DNA from: Micrococcales bacterium UBA2037
GTDB taxonomy: Bacteria > Actinomycetota > Actinomycetes > Actinomycetales > Microbacteriaceae
Length of the DNA stretch: 64,000 nucleotides
Reading direction: 5' to 3'
NCBI GenBank assembly: GCA_002333405.1
Contig: DDBH01000018.1
Span: forward strand, 71,741-135,740
Both the position numbers and the translations under genes were made by a program. Positions 51,448 through 60,070 of this stretch are shown here, piece after piece; the first letter of the stretch is position 1; every line of letters begins with the position of its first letter. The notes beneath the pieces were generated by a model, which was not told the origin of the DNA, did no database searches, and saw nothing but the letters and a program-made list of their open reading frames with translations.

Positions 51448-52290
51448 GTGCTGAAGCGGCTAATTGAAATCTCTAGACCAGTCCTGTGGGTAAACACCAT
51501 TGGAACCACCATCACTGGAATGTGGCTGGCTGGCTTTATCTGGACCTGGGAGATCATCCCGATCTTGATCTGGGTGACCTTCCCCATGAACATCCTGATC
51601 TATGGAATCAACGACATTTTTGACCAGGAAACCGACAACATAAACGCCCGCAAGGGCGGTTATGAAGGTGCTCACATTTTTCCCAACGAGGTAAAGCCAA
51701 TCTGGATTGCGGTGATTGTCACCAACGTTCCATTCCTGGCCTACTTCGCAATGACCCTGCCGCTGGCAGCAACACTCTGGATGCTGGCCTACGCGCTGTT
51801 CTTCACCTTCTACTCTGCCCCGCCGCTTCGGTTCAAGGCAAGAAAATACCTGGACGCTCTTTCAAACACCGACTACGCATTCCCGCTGGCATTTGTGCCA
51901 TTAGCTCTGGGAGTCACTCCAGTGTGGTTGGCGGTGACAGGGCTGATGGCCTGGTCAATTGCCAAGCACGCCTATGACGCGATTCAAGACATCCCGCAGG
52001 ACTCTGACACCGGAATCATCACAACCGCGGTTCACCTGGGGCCGAAGAACACCGCCTGGTGGGCAACATTCTGGTGGGCAGTCTCGACAGTTCTGTTTGC
52101 CCTCGTGAACATCCCGGTCGCAATTGCTAATGCGGCAATTGCAGGGCTTCTGGTTATTGGCATCTTCAAAACGCCAACTCCCGAGAAGGCACATGACCTC
52201 TACAAGTACTCAATCGCGTTCCCTTACGTTGCGGGAGCGGTTGCCGGTGTGCAGCTGGTATTCGGTTTGGTCTGGGGCCTCTACCCCTAA
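51448..52290 (+). CDS. UbiA-family prenyltransferase, lycopene-elongase-like
   Basis: 280 residues, eight or nine TM helices. First Asp-rich motif NDIFDQETDNINARKGG (NxxxDxxxD) near residue 55, second YDAIQDIPQDSDTG. The pattern and N-terminus (EISRPVLWVNTIGTTITGMWLAG) resemble the actinobacterial CrtEb/LyeJ group that adds C5 units to lycopene in C50 carotenoid synthesis. Coupled by TAATG to a CrtI-like oxidoreductase, which supports carotenoid modification. Other UbiA substrates cannot be excluded. Confidence 0.8.
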   Translation: MLKRLIEISRPVLWVNTIGTTITGMWLAGFIWTWEIIPILIWVTFPMNILIYGINDIFDQETDNINARKGGYEGAHIFPNEVKPIWIAVIVTNVPFLAYFAMTLPLAATLWMLAYALFFTFYSAPPLRFKARKYLDALSNTDYAFPLAFVPLALGVTPVWLAVTGLMAWSIAKHAYDAIQDIPQDSDTGIITTAVHLGPKNTAWWATFWWAVSTVLFALVNIPVAIANAAIAGLLVIGIFKTPTPEKAHDLYKYSIAFPYVAGAVAGVQLVFGLVWGLYP

Positions 52291-53705
52291 TGAGCAAGAT
52301 CATTGTTCTAGGGGCTGGCCTTTCAGGTCTTGCTAGCGCTTCCCTGCTTGCAAGAGCCGGTCACAAGGTCACGGTCCTGGACAAGCAATCTTGGCTCGGT
52401 GGCAAGTCGAGAAGAATAGAAGTTGCCGGGCAGATCATGGACACCGGTCCAGCACTTGTTACTTTCACCGGCGTTTGGGACAAGCTCCTAAAGCGCTACG
52501 ACGAGCTTGGCGCTAGCCAATCAAAATCCGCAAGCGAAATTGCAGATATAAACTTCGTGAAACTAAACGAGCTTGGCCGCTACTTCTATCAGGACCAAGT
52601 CACCGACCTGCCGGTAAAGCCAGACCATGAATGGTTCGAGGCTTGGGATCGCTTTGAAAAAGAGCATGCTCCGCTAACCGAGCCAATTACAGAGCTTCTA
52701 ACCAAGATGCCAACTGATCCGGCATCGCTGCCAGCACTAGCAAAGCTTCAAAAGCGCTATGGCCTCAGGCTCACCACCAGCTGGTACCTAAAAGGCCTGA
52801 AGTGGATGCCGGAGAAACTCAAAGACATCATCGCCATCCACACCCTAAATGCCGGTATCGCGCCGACCAAAACCCTGGCCCTTTACGCTTCCATGACCGC
52901 GGTGATGGCAGCAGATGGCATCAAGGTTCCGGTTGGTGGCGTGAACGAAATAGCTCAGTCACTTGGAAAGCTGGCGGTTGCAGCAGGCGTAGAAATCAAA
53001 CTGAATCAGCAAATAACCAAGGTTCAAAAACGTCAAGTGCACACCGCGACTGAGGCGTACAACGCCGACTACATCGTGAGCTCACTTGACCCACAAGTAC
53101 TAAAAATGCTGATGACCGGCAAGCAAGCAAGCCCTGCCAAGCATCGCTCCTGCTCTGGAATTGCAATTTACGCAGTTTTGAACAAGCCGCTTCCAGCTGA
53201 CACCGTTACTCACTCGGTCGTGATGCCGGATGACCCACCAGAGCTTTACGCATCCCTTGAAACAGCGCGGCTCCCGAATCAGACCATGGCCTTTGTGAAC
53301 TACTACCAGGCACAGGAGATCTACCCCAACTCAAAGCCCACGGTTGCCGTGCTCCTGACAGCTCCCGCCGATGGCAAGCACTACGACCTGGATCACCCCT
53401 GGGTCAAAAATGAGGTTGCCCGCATCTCTAGCCGGATGTGCCTAGCTGAACCAATCACTGAACTGTTTGAAGATTCGATGGTTTTGGACCCTGAGTATTT
53501 TGGAAGTTATGGCGCTCCCGGTGGCGCACTCTATGGTGCCACCAAGCCGCTTTGGCAATCCGGCCCATTTCACAACCCGCAATACAAAAACCCGCTTCGG
53601 CCATGGCTTTATCGAGTGGGAGCTTCGGTTCACCCGGGCGGCGGAATACCGGCTGTTTTAGGTGGAGCGATGAACTCTATTGCAGGGTTACTAAAAAAGA
53701 ACTAG
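52290..53705 (+). CDS. CrtI-type FAD-dependent carotenoid desaturase/oxidoreductase
   Basis: 471 residues. N-terminal FAD motif KIIVLGAGLSGLASASLLARAGH with DKQSWLGGKS, and the C-terminal CrtI-family signature YRVGASVHPGGGIPAVLGGA. It aligns with the phytoene desaturase superfamily; whether it is a phytoene desaturase, a 3,4-desaturase (CrtD) or a methoxyneurosporene-type enzyme cannot be told. Cotranscribed with the prenyltransferase. The 3' end overlaps the convergent DivIVA-like gene by 4 bp. Confidence 0.82.
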   Translation: MSKIIVLGAGLSGLASASLLARAGHKVTVLDKQSWLGGKSRRIEVAGQIMDTGPALVTFTGVWDKLLKRYDELGASQSKSASEIADINFVKLNELGRYFYQDQVTDLPVKPDHEWFEAWDRFEKEHAPLTEPITELLTKMPTDPASLPALAKLQKRYGLRLTTSWYLKGLKWMPEKLKDIIAIHTLNAGIAPTKTLALYASMTAVMAADGIKVPVGGVNEIAQSLGKLAVAAGVEIKLNQQITKVQKRQVHTATEAYNADYIVSSLDPQVLKMLMTGKQASPAKHRSCSGIAIYAVLNKPLPADTVTHSVVMPDDPPELYASLETARLPNQTMAFVNYYQAQEIYPNSKPTVAVLLTAPADGKHYDLDHPWVKNEVARISSRMCLAEPITELFEDSMVLDPEYFGSYGAPGGALYGATKPLWQSGPFHNPQYKNPLRPWLYRVGASVHPGGGIPAVLGGAMNSIAGLLKKN

Positions 53706-54817
53706 TTGTTCTCTTCTGCGTCAACCGGCTCTGAGTCAACAACAAGGTCAGCCTCTACTGCCATTCTTCTTGACTCGTCCAATGACTTCCTGCGAGCAAT
53801 GATTACCTCTTGCTCAGGAGTGATCATCTTGGATGTTTCTTCAAGGAAGGCCTCAATAGCATTTGTCTGCTCCGGAAGCTTTGACAATCTGTACTCGGCC
53901 TCGGCAATTGCCTGGCGAGCAATATCCAGAGACTTCAGTGAAATTGCTTCAGCACGTGCTCGGGCGTCAGCAATCAACGCAAGCGCCATGCCCTGTGATT
54001 CAGATGCCATTCGGTCTGCTTCTGCGCGAGCATTCTCAAGGGTTTCTTCAGCGTTCTCAATCAGTGAGCTTGCCTCTTGGGTTGCTGCGGCAAGCTCGCG
54101 CTCTGCCTCGTCACGCATCTGCTCGGCCTCAGCCTGAACCTTGCGGAAAATCTCCAGAGCCTGCTTCTCACCAATGTCGATCTTCTCTGAAATTTCAGAT
54201 TCGATCTCAGCGTTGCGCTTTAGCAGTCGGGCGTTCTCGTTTTGGATCTGCTCAACTTCGCTTTGAAGCTCAGCCTTCACCCTTGAAACATAGTTGTCTG
54301 CATCTGAGCGAATTACGTTCGCTTCCTTGGTGAGACGGGCACGCTCTGACTCAACCCGCTGCATTTCGTCTTCAGCAGCGTCCAGGGTTTCCCTGGACTG
54401 CTTGTTTGCAGCGGCAAGAATTGACTTGGCCTGGCGGTTAGCGGCAGAACTGCTGCGCTGAACCTCGTCCTCGGACTCAAAGCGAAGACGCTCAGCCTCA
54501 GCCTTTGCGGTCTCACGGGTCTTTACTGCGTCCTTGGCAGCATCGTTCACAAGCTTTGCGGCCTCAGCCTCAGCCAAACGCAGGGTCTGCTCAAACTGTG
54601 CTCCAACCTGGGCATAGCCAGGTGAGCGGTTGAGCTTTAGGGATTCTTCGAGTTCAACGATTCTTTCGCGAAGTGCATTCTGCTCGCGAATAGCCATCGA
54701 GTTGTACTGCTCGATCTCAGCAAGATTTTTCTGCAACCAGGCAACGTGACGGTCAACCTCAGCTCGGTTGTAACCGCTGATGGCAGCTCCAAACACTTTC
54801 TTGGTTGGCTCGCTCAT
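53702..54817 (-). CDS. DivIVA-domain coiled-coil protein
   Basis: 371 residues. After a DivIVA-type N-terminal segment (VFGAAISGYNRAEVDRHVAWLQKNLAEIE) almost the whole chain to about residue 320 is a charged, Ala/Glu/Arg-rich coiled coil, then an acidic tail. Probably a polar-growth or cell-division scaffold of the DivIVA/Wag31/Scy kind. The ATG at 54817 (MSEPTKKVFG) is preferred over TTG 54841 because TACTCT lies 6 nt before it and the family core starts right after. Confidence 0.85.
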   Translation of the reverse strand: MSEPTKKVFGAAISGYNRAEVDRHVAWLQKNLAEIEQYNSMAIREQNALRERIVELEESLKLNRSPGYAQVGAQFEQTLRLAEAEAAKLVNDAAKDAVKTRETAKAEAERLRFESEDEVQRSSSAANRQAKSILAAANKQSRETLDAAEDEMQRVESERARLTKEANVIRSDADNYVSRVKAELQSEVEQIQNENARLLKRNAEIESEISEKIDIGEKQALEIFRKVQAEAEQMRDEAERELAAATQEASSLIENAEETLENARAEADRMASESQGMALALIADARARAEAISLKSLDIARQAIAEAEYRLSKLPEQTNAIEAFLEETSKMITPEQEVIIARRKSLDESRRMAVEADLVVDSEPVDAEENN

Positions 54818-54829
54818 TTCGTCAGAGTA
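54818..54829 (-). promoter_or_regulatory. Leaderless-type promoter of the DivIVA-like gene
   Basis: Minus strand TACTCT (54829-54824), 6 nt, then ATG at 54817. Supports the shorter reading of the gene. Confidence 0.45.
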
Positions 54830-54945
54830 ACTCAATTGCAATCCTTTCGAAACCGCTGGAATAAGGGTTAACCCTCTGTCAGTTTAGAGGTCTACTTGGA
54901 GGTTTTGGTAGTAGTTTTCTTGGCCGCAGGCTTTGCAGCAGCCGA

Positions 54946-55437
54946 TTAGGTCTTTTTTGGTGCCGTAGCTGGCTTCTTTGAGGCTGTTGCGGAGCTGGCT
55001 TTAGCGGCAGGTGCTGCCTCTTTCTTCGTCACAGGCTTCTTGGCCACAGGCTTAGCGGCAACCTTGGTCGTGGGCTTCTTTGGTGCTGGTTTTGCAGCAG
55101 GCTTTGCAGCTACTTTAGCTGCTGGTTTCTTCGCTGCCGGCTTTTTGGCTGCTTGGGCCACCTTTGCATCAGCACGCTTCTTAGCCGCTCGCTTCTTGGC
55201 GGCAAGCTCTTTCTTGCGAGCTGCCTCCTTGGCAGCTAGATCATCAAGAGCATCCTGGCGCATGAAGTTCAGGCCATTCTGATCAAGCTTTTTGTCTCCT
55301 GCTCGCTTGGACTCCAAGCTCTTTCGCCACTGCGAAAGACTTGCTTCAAACTTGTGTGGGTTAGGGTCGGTGAAGTCCAATTCTGGGGTAGCGACAGTCG
55401 GCACCGGTGTGCTCTTTCGCTTCAACCACTCAAACAC
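54946..55437 (-). CDS. Histone-H1-like Lys/Ala/Pro-rich protein, C-terminus cut by an in-frame stop
   Basis: 163 residues from GTG 55437. The first 75 residues are ordinary (MFEWLKRKSTPVP..., PHKFEASLSQWRKSLESK); the rest is low-complexity with KPAAKK, KPAAKPAPKK and KKRAAKKR repeats, as in H1-like nucleoid proteins of actinobacteria. The stop TAA at 54946-54948 is followed in the same frame by 17 more codons of the same composition (SAAAKPAAKKTTTKTSK) and a TAG at 54892, so the tail seems to have been shortened by a nonsense change. Likely DNA-binding; no direct proof. Confidence 0.75.
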   Translation of the reverse strand: MFEWLKRKSTPVPTVATPELDFTDPNPHKFEASLSQWRKSLESKRAGDKKLDQNGLNFMRQDALDDLAAKEAARKKELAAKKRAAKKRADAKVAQAAKKPAAKKPAAKVAAKPAAKPAPKKPTTKVAAKPVAKKPVTKKEAAPAAKASSATASKKPATAPKKT

Positions 55438-55543
55438 TGATTCAGACCTGACTTGTTATTTTTCTTCGGTTAACCGTAGACCACCGCAAGCTTGTCAGCT
55501 GTTTGGGGGTCATTACACTTAATTCTAGTGGTCAAACTAGGGG

Positions 55544-56098
55544 TTATTCGGTTGCAACTTCTTTAGCTAACAGCTCCAATATTGCTGCATCTGGCTCATA
55601 TCTAAACACCCCAGACCATGACCCGTCGACTGCTTGGCCAGAGACAATCAGCCCGTCCTCGATGAACACCGTGAAATCACCGTAGCTCGGGTTTGTGAGC
55701 TGCAGCTGGTTGTCACCCTCAACGATCACGGTTGCCTCATCCTGCAGCATGATCCAAGCACTGTATACGGTGAAAAGCTCCGGCTGCTCAATCGGGATCA
55801 CATCCTCAAACTCAAGGTTGTAGAGCGCCGGTAAGAAAGGCTCCCCCGGCTCATAGGTCAGGATGTAGCGATCACCGGAGGAGGTGACCTCCTCGGTCAT
55901 GCCTTTGGTAAGCCACAACTGATAACTTGCCTCAACCACATCCAACGCCCCAACCTCAACAGCTGTATCTGGCGCGATTGCCGATGCTGTTACTTCAGAC
56001 TCAACTGGTGCGGGGGTTTGAGTTGTTACGCAGCCAGCAAGAGACAGGGAAGTAACCAGCAAGGTGCCTAGCGACATGGATTTAATTCTGCGTTCCAC
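55544..56098 (-). CDS. Lipoprotein of unknown function
   Basis: 184 residues: signal peptide with lipobox LAGC (Cys23), Thr/Pro linker, then a domain of about 140 residues ending FIEDGLIVSGQAVDGSWSGVFRYEPDAAILELLAKEV. This ending resembles the end of the lipoprotein encoded at 58735 (VTDGLVSGFDDGKAIWQVVY...LALLERAVREF), so they look like distant paralogues. No known family. Divergent from the DUF4349 gene. Confidence 0.75.
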   Translation of the reverse strand: MERRIKSMSLGTLLVTSLSLAGCVTTQTPAPVESEVTASAIAPDTAVEVGALDVVEASYQLWLTKGMTEEVTSSGDRYILTYEPGEPFLPALYNLEFEDVIPIEQPELFTVYSAWIMLQDEATVIVEGDNQLQLTNPSYGDFTVFIEDGLIVSGQAVDGSWSGVFRYEPDAAILELLAKEVATE

Positions 56099-56218
56099 AA
56101 CCTCAAGGGTAGCCCAGTGTCAGAACAACTAGCTCTTCTTCACCTCCACCACATCACCAAAAGCACCGATTTTTGGCAAATCGTGAAATTCTTGGGATTC
56201 TCGCGACACACTATAGAT

Positions 56219-57100
56219 ATGACTAGAAAATTTGTGACCACGCTTCTTATCTCAATGCTTGTCCTGCTAACCGGTTGCGCATCGGAAAGCTATTCAGATA
56301 TTTCCACACAGGGTGCTACCGAATATTCGCAAGAAGATTCGATTAGCTCCGACGGTGAGGCCGCTTACACAGAAAGTTCTGAAAGCAAGGTTGGTTCTTC
56401 GGACAGAGCCATTGTTGAAAGGGTTTACTTGAGCTTTGAGGTCCAAGACCTTCCTTCCTGGAGCCAAGACTTTCGCGAAGACTTGACGCGTCTTGGCGGA
56501 TACGTAGACACTTGGGATGAGAGTTCGGATTTGTCAGGTGCAATCTTTCGCATGACAGCAAGCGTTCGAGTTCCCGCTGGAAGCCTAGAGAGTTTCCTCC
56601 AGTCAATTCGATCAGTTGCAAGCAACCTGACCTACTCACAGTCCCTTCAAGACGTAACAGTGGAGACGCTCGATTTAGAGAGCAGAATCTCAGTTTTGGA
56701 GGCCTCAATAAGCCGGCTCGAAGAAGTCTTAGCAGACGCCAAGAACCTGAGCGAGTTATTGGAAGCAGAGAATTTCCTTACTCAACGCGAAGCGGAGCTC
56801 CACTCTCTTAGATCCCAGGCAGCCTACTGGGCACAAGCTGTCGCATATGCAACCGTGCACATGGACGTAGCAGAGCAGAACCACTCCGAAGTGGGTGGAT
56901 CAAACAATTTCTGGGATTCAATCATGAATGGTTGGATGGACTTCTCCAGCTCTTTCAACGAACTGTTCCTTGCTATTGCCTATCTGAGCCCGTGGTTGGC
57001 TTTGTTGGCAGTACTGTCACTAATTGGCTGGAAGGTCTACAGGGGTCGGATTCGGAATCGCACTAAGGGCGAATCGGTAAAGCCCAAAAACCCTAACTAG
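56219..57100 (+). CDS. DUF4349-domain lipoprotein
   Basis: 293 residues from ATG 56219 (an earlier frame to 56117 has no signal peptide). Lipobox LTGC (Cys20), an acidic Ser-rich linker, then DUF4349: RVYLSFEVQDLPSWSQDF, LGGYVDTWDESS, QDVTVETLDLESRISVLEASISRLEEVLADAKNL and QREAELHSLRSQAAYWAQAVAYATVHMDV, with a coiled-coil hairpin between. A TM helix near residue 255-275 and a basic tail end the protein, so both ends could be membrane-held. Function of the family is unknown. Confidence 0.85.
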   Translation: MTRKFVTTLLISMLVLLTGCASESYSDISTQGATEYSQEDSISSDGEAAYTESSESKVGSSDRAIVERVYLSFEVQDLPSWSQDFREDLTRLGGYVDTWDESSDLSGAIFRMTASVRVPAGSLESFLQSIRSVASNLTYSQSLQDVTVETLDLESRISVLEASISRLEEVLADAKNLSELLEAENFLTQREAELHSLRSQAAYWAQAVAYATVHMDVAEQNHSEVGGSNNFWDSIMNGWMDFSSSFNELFLAIAYLSPWLALLAVLSLIGWKVYRGRIRNRTKGESVKPKNPN

Positions 57101-57225
57101 CGCTCCAGAGAGCCATTACCTCAGGCTGTAAGTCAAGGTCGGAAAAATCCTGAAATTCACCGAAGGTTCCATCGATGTCTGACTGGGCCTCTATTGTGAG
57201 TTCAAATAGAGCCTAGGGAGAGCTT

Positions 57226-57324
57226 ATGGATGACTGCGGATTCTGCTTACTTCCTTGGTATGTTTGCGAATGCGATTTTTGCGACTGTTTAGTTAAGGCG
57301 CAGGATATCGACCCGAACACCTAG
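57226..57324 (+). CDS. Cys-rich small protein (32 residues)
   Basis: ATG 57226 with AGGGAGAG six nt before it. MDDCGFCLLPWYVCECDFCDC, then LVKAQDIDPNT: six Cys in the order CX2CX6CXCX2CXC in 21 residues. The TAG is followed within 8 bp by the next gene's ATG, whose ribosome binding site (AGGAGG) overlaps this stop, so the two are coupled. Could bind a metal or form disulfides. No family recognised; it is shorter than most gene-calling limits. Confidence 0.6.
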   Translation: MDDCGFCLLPWYVCECDFCDCLVKAQDIDPNT

Positions 57325-57332
57325 GAGGACTA

Positions 57333-57854
57333 ATGGAAGTCCTTCTTCTAGGAATCTTCTTTTGGCTTATTCTCAAACTTGTTGGAAAGCGCCAGCAGCT
57401 TACGAAGGCAAAAAGGGCATATCTCACGATGGTGGATGATGCTGCTATGGGACTAGCTGATGAGCAATTTGCTTATGAAGCAGGGGTCGAAAGTCTCCCG
57501 GACTTGGAGGGCGACGGCACTTTTTCCTTTGAGGTGAGTCTCACGCGAGCAGACAATGATGACCTTGAATCCATCTATACCTACCTGGACCTAAAGGGTC
57601 TCAAGCGAGAGTCGTTGGCGACAGTGTTGAAGTCCGAGCGGGTAGGTAGCGCTTCTCAGGTTGCTGTCGAACTATCCCAAGCGCCCTTAGGAATCGTTGG
57701 AGGGGAATCAGGACAAGTTTTGTCGAGCCTTCTGGGAAACGTGGGCGGACAGGCGCGCTGCTCGGGCAGGCTCAATAGAGACAAGAAGGGTGTCTTCAGA
57801 TACTTCCTTGATATCAAGGCAGAAGCAGGGGGGCAGGGCGATGCAACAACGTGA
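57333..57854 (+). CDS. Hypothetical protein with N-terminal membrane helix
   Basis: 173 residues, ATG 57333 with AGGAGG upstream. One TM helix (about 2-17) then a cytoplasmic or extracellular domain with alternating polar/hydrophobic segments (FSFEVSLTRADNDDLESIYTYLDLKGL; ERVGSASQVAVELSQAPLGIVGGESGQ). No family recognised. Middle gene of a three-gene unit with the Cys-rich peptide and a small basic membrane protein; overlaps the latter by 14 bp. Confidence 0.65.
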   Translation: MEVLLLGIFFWLILKLVGKRQQLTKAKRAYLTMVDDAAMGLADEQFAYEAGVESLPDLEGDGTFSFEVSLTRADNDDLESIYTYLDLKGLKRESLATVLKSERVGSASQVAVELSQAPLGIVGGESGQVLSSLLGNVGGQARCSGRLNRDKKGVFRYFLDIKAEAGGQGDATT

Positions 57855-58029
57855 TCGGCTAAGGACCCAAGTGAATTGGTCTCGCGTGAGGGTTGTCACC
57901 GCTTCTTTTTTGCTAGTCGTTCTCGATCGGCTCTGGAAGGCACTCAAAGCGGTAGCCTGGGTGATTACCGTAGGTTTTGTGACGATGATTGTACTCATTG
58001 CTAGCGTATTTTTCGGCAAGAAAAAGTGA
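57841..58029 (+). CDS. Small basic membrane protein
   Basis: 62 residues: MQQRDRLRTQVNWSRVRV, a hydrophobic stretch with two possible helices (about 17-28 and 37-57), and end FFGKKK. ATG 57841 lies inside the end of the previous gene, with GGGGGGCAGGGC just upstream acting as a possible ribosome binding site. No family recognised. Confidence 0.55.
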   Translation: MQQRDRLRTQVNWSRVRVVTASFLLVVLDRLWKALKAVAWVITVGFVTMIVLIASVFFGKKK

Positions 58030-58041
58030 TGAAAACCCCGA

Positions 58042-58227
58042 TTAATGCTTAGTCAGGCGGCTACCGGCAGGACTGATGAATCCTTGTTTGGCTTCGTAAG
58101 TCCAGCGCCCCGATGCATCTCTTCCGCTCAGAATAACTCCGTATCCAATTGAACTGCATAAAATTTCGACCACAAAACTCCACGCCTCTTCTACTACTCG
58201 AATTGAAGAGCAAGAAGTAAGGCCTCG
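58042..58227 (-). pseudogene. Possible remnant coding segment
   Basis: On the minus strand about 60 codons read protein-like text (RVVEEAWSFVVEIL, SSIGYGVILSGRDASGRWTYEAKQGF, SPAGSRLTKH) ending TAA at 58042-58044, but no ATG, GTG or TTG opens the frame and a stop lies just upstream. Either a decayed gene or a piece of one. No family recognised. Confidence 0.3.
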
Positions 58228-58734
58228 AATGCTAACTGTCTAAACGGAAATTTAATACCCGTTGGCATAGCCCACGATATTTTTATCGTCATCAGATCAA
58301 AAACTTCAATTCGCTGGAGTCGGCAATAATTCTGGCTCTACAGGTGCTGAACCGGCCGTGGTTACAGCAGCATTGATTTGGGTTGGAGTGAGTCCTGTAA
58401 GGGCAGCTGTGTGTCAGCAAATCAAGCCCGCCGTACGCGGCAGTAGTAGGTGGCTTACCCGTCGGGAAGGCCGATGTGCCGACCTCTCGAAGCCTGACCG
58501 AGACCTGTGCCAAACTGGAAGTTCCAAATACCATGTGTCCCTCGTACGCCACTGTGTCCGAATCGGACCTTGGTCTGGATGTGGGTTTTTAACTTTGCAA
58601 TCCCCGCGGTACCAAGATCGCCTCCGACACGCAATACACTTTTAAATGGAGTCCAATAACTGACGAAAACATCATGAGTTTTCGCAGACGTAGCGATGAC
58701 ATTGCTCCTAATGCAGGACTGAAAGGGACTACAA
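58228..58734 (+). other. Gene-poor stretch with a possible decayed reading frame
   Basis: No intact gene. In plus-strand frame, about 58450-58590 reads KADVPTSRSLTETCAKLEV and MCPSYATVSESDLGLDVGF before a stop, and a following frame reads GTKIASDTQYTFKWSPITDENI. The two pieces look like one protein broken by a frameshift. Part of the 705-bp gap between the small membrane protein and the next lipoprotein gene. Otherwise nothing recognised. Confidence 0.3.
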
Positions 58735-59403
58735 ATGGACAACTCGCAGCCAGTACGGCATCCCCTAGTGATAGCCCTGTGCTTACTCACTTCGGCCCTG
58801 TTTGCATTGACCGGATGTTCTTCCGAAGGTGGGGTGAAGAGGGAGCCGAATGTTGAATTGACCAGTCAAGAGGCGCAAGCGGGCTCAGAGGAGACAACCC
58901 CCTCCCACGAACCATCAATCGAATCATCTCAACTCAAGCTCGAAGAGCCGCTGACACAAGAGTTTGATGAAGTCCTGAATCGCAGTTGTCTAGAAGCGTT
59001 GGCGATGGGCTTAGAGGAATCAAGTCCAGCCCTGGGCGTCTCGTACATACTTGTGCCTGAGGAGCTCTCGATAGAGGGATACTCAGCAGTTGAACATGAC
59101 CCAAGAAGCGACACCGTCTCTCTACTTTGGGAGACAGATGCTTTCTACACCTGTTATTTTTCAAATCAAATTGCATTGGCTGAGGAGTTTGACGCCTCTG
59201 TCCCACTCTCTTTTGAAGCCACCGTAGACGGGTTTAGTCTCTTTTATGACAACCTTGGCGAGACTCGCGCGATTGAAGTGATGGTTACAGACGGACTCGT
59301 TTCTGGATTTGATGATGGCAAAGCTATCTGGCAGGTTGTCTACGGCGTGGGTGAGAAGCACCTAGCACTTCTCGAGCGAGCAGTGAGAGAGTTTCTAGAC
59401 TAA
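58735..59403 (+). CDS. Lipoprotein of unknown function
   Basis: 222 residues: signal peptide with lipobox LTGC (Cys28), an acidic Ser/Thr/Glu linker to about residue 75, then a domain of about 145 residues with two Cys (NRSCLEA, FYTCYF). Its C-terminus resembles the lipoprotein at 55544. AAAGGGA eight nt upstream of the ATG. Stands alone between two gene-poor stretches. Confidence 0.7.
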   Translation: MDNSQPVRHPLVIALCLLTSALFALTGCSSEGGVKREPNVELTSQEAQAGSEETTPSHEPSIESSQLKLEEPLTQEFDEVLNRSCLEALAMGLEESSPALGVSYILVPEELSIEGYSAVEHDPRSDTVSLLWETDAFYTCYFSNQIALAEEFDASVPLSFEATVDGFSLFYDNLGETRAIEVMVTDGLVSGFDDGKAIWQVVYGVGEKHLALLERAVREFLD

Positions 59404-60070
59404 GTGGGTTAACTTTGCAATCTGCCGGTGGACTATCCCATCGAAGAGCATGACTGTACAAGCCCCACACCCTCAAAGAACGGGCCCACCTGATTCTCGA
59501 CAAAGTCCTTGATCTTGTGTCGCGGGGCGGGAGTTGCACACCAATCATCAAAGTGGATGAAGATGAGCTAGGCGACAGGAGTGCTCTAAGTTGCGGGTTC
59601 AACTAAGGGATTATCGTGCGTCGTTTCGTCATGGATGACCCCGAGAATGATGGCAGCCCTTCGAAATCCGCGTTTAGACCACAACCACCTCAGGCGAGAT
59701 TGAATTTCTTCTGCCCTGCTAACCATCCTTCCACCCTAAACCAAGCACGTCTACTTAGTTCTTAGGACCTAGGTGACCAACTTGTGATTCGCTATTTCCG
59801 AGGGCATCAGCAGGTCCTGCTCTCCGAGGTCAAATTCAAAGAGACATCGCCACAATCAGTGAACACAACCGAGGGAATGTGACCTCGTCAGCTGGGCAGA
59901 AGATAACGTTGCGCACTGGTGATGCGTCTCTGAGCAACCAAAACCGACAGAGCATCGGCTCGTCTGGTGGCATACACAAAGCAGTTTCGGTCAGAGCAAC
60001 ACATACTATTGGGTACGGCTAGTTGTTCAATGCCAATCACACCCAAACACCTTGTCCAATAGGAGCGCGA
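59404..60070 (+). other. Gene-poor stretch with a possible coding remnant
   Basis: 667 bp without an intact gene. The plus frame 59777-60022 is open for 81 codons without a start codon; its end is Gly/Ser/Thr rich (TSSAGQKITLRTGDASLS, IGSSGGIHKAVSVRATHTIGYG) like a surface-protein fragment. The rest of the stretch shows several short interrupted frames and no recognised RNA or repeat. AGGAG at 60062 serves the next gene. Confidence 0.3.

Noticed and set aside
55000..55200. CRISPR-like or tandem DNA repeat
   Set aside because: The repetition comes from KPAAK-type codons in the histone-like tail, with irregular spacing and no spacers. No CRISPR array was seen anywhere in the window.
55544..60022. 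Prophage or insertion sequence
   Set aside because: No transposase, integrase, terminal inverted repeats or phage structural genes could be seen; the stretch is described only as an accessory patch.
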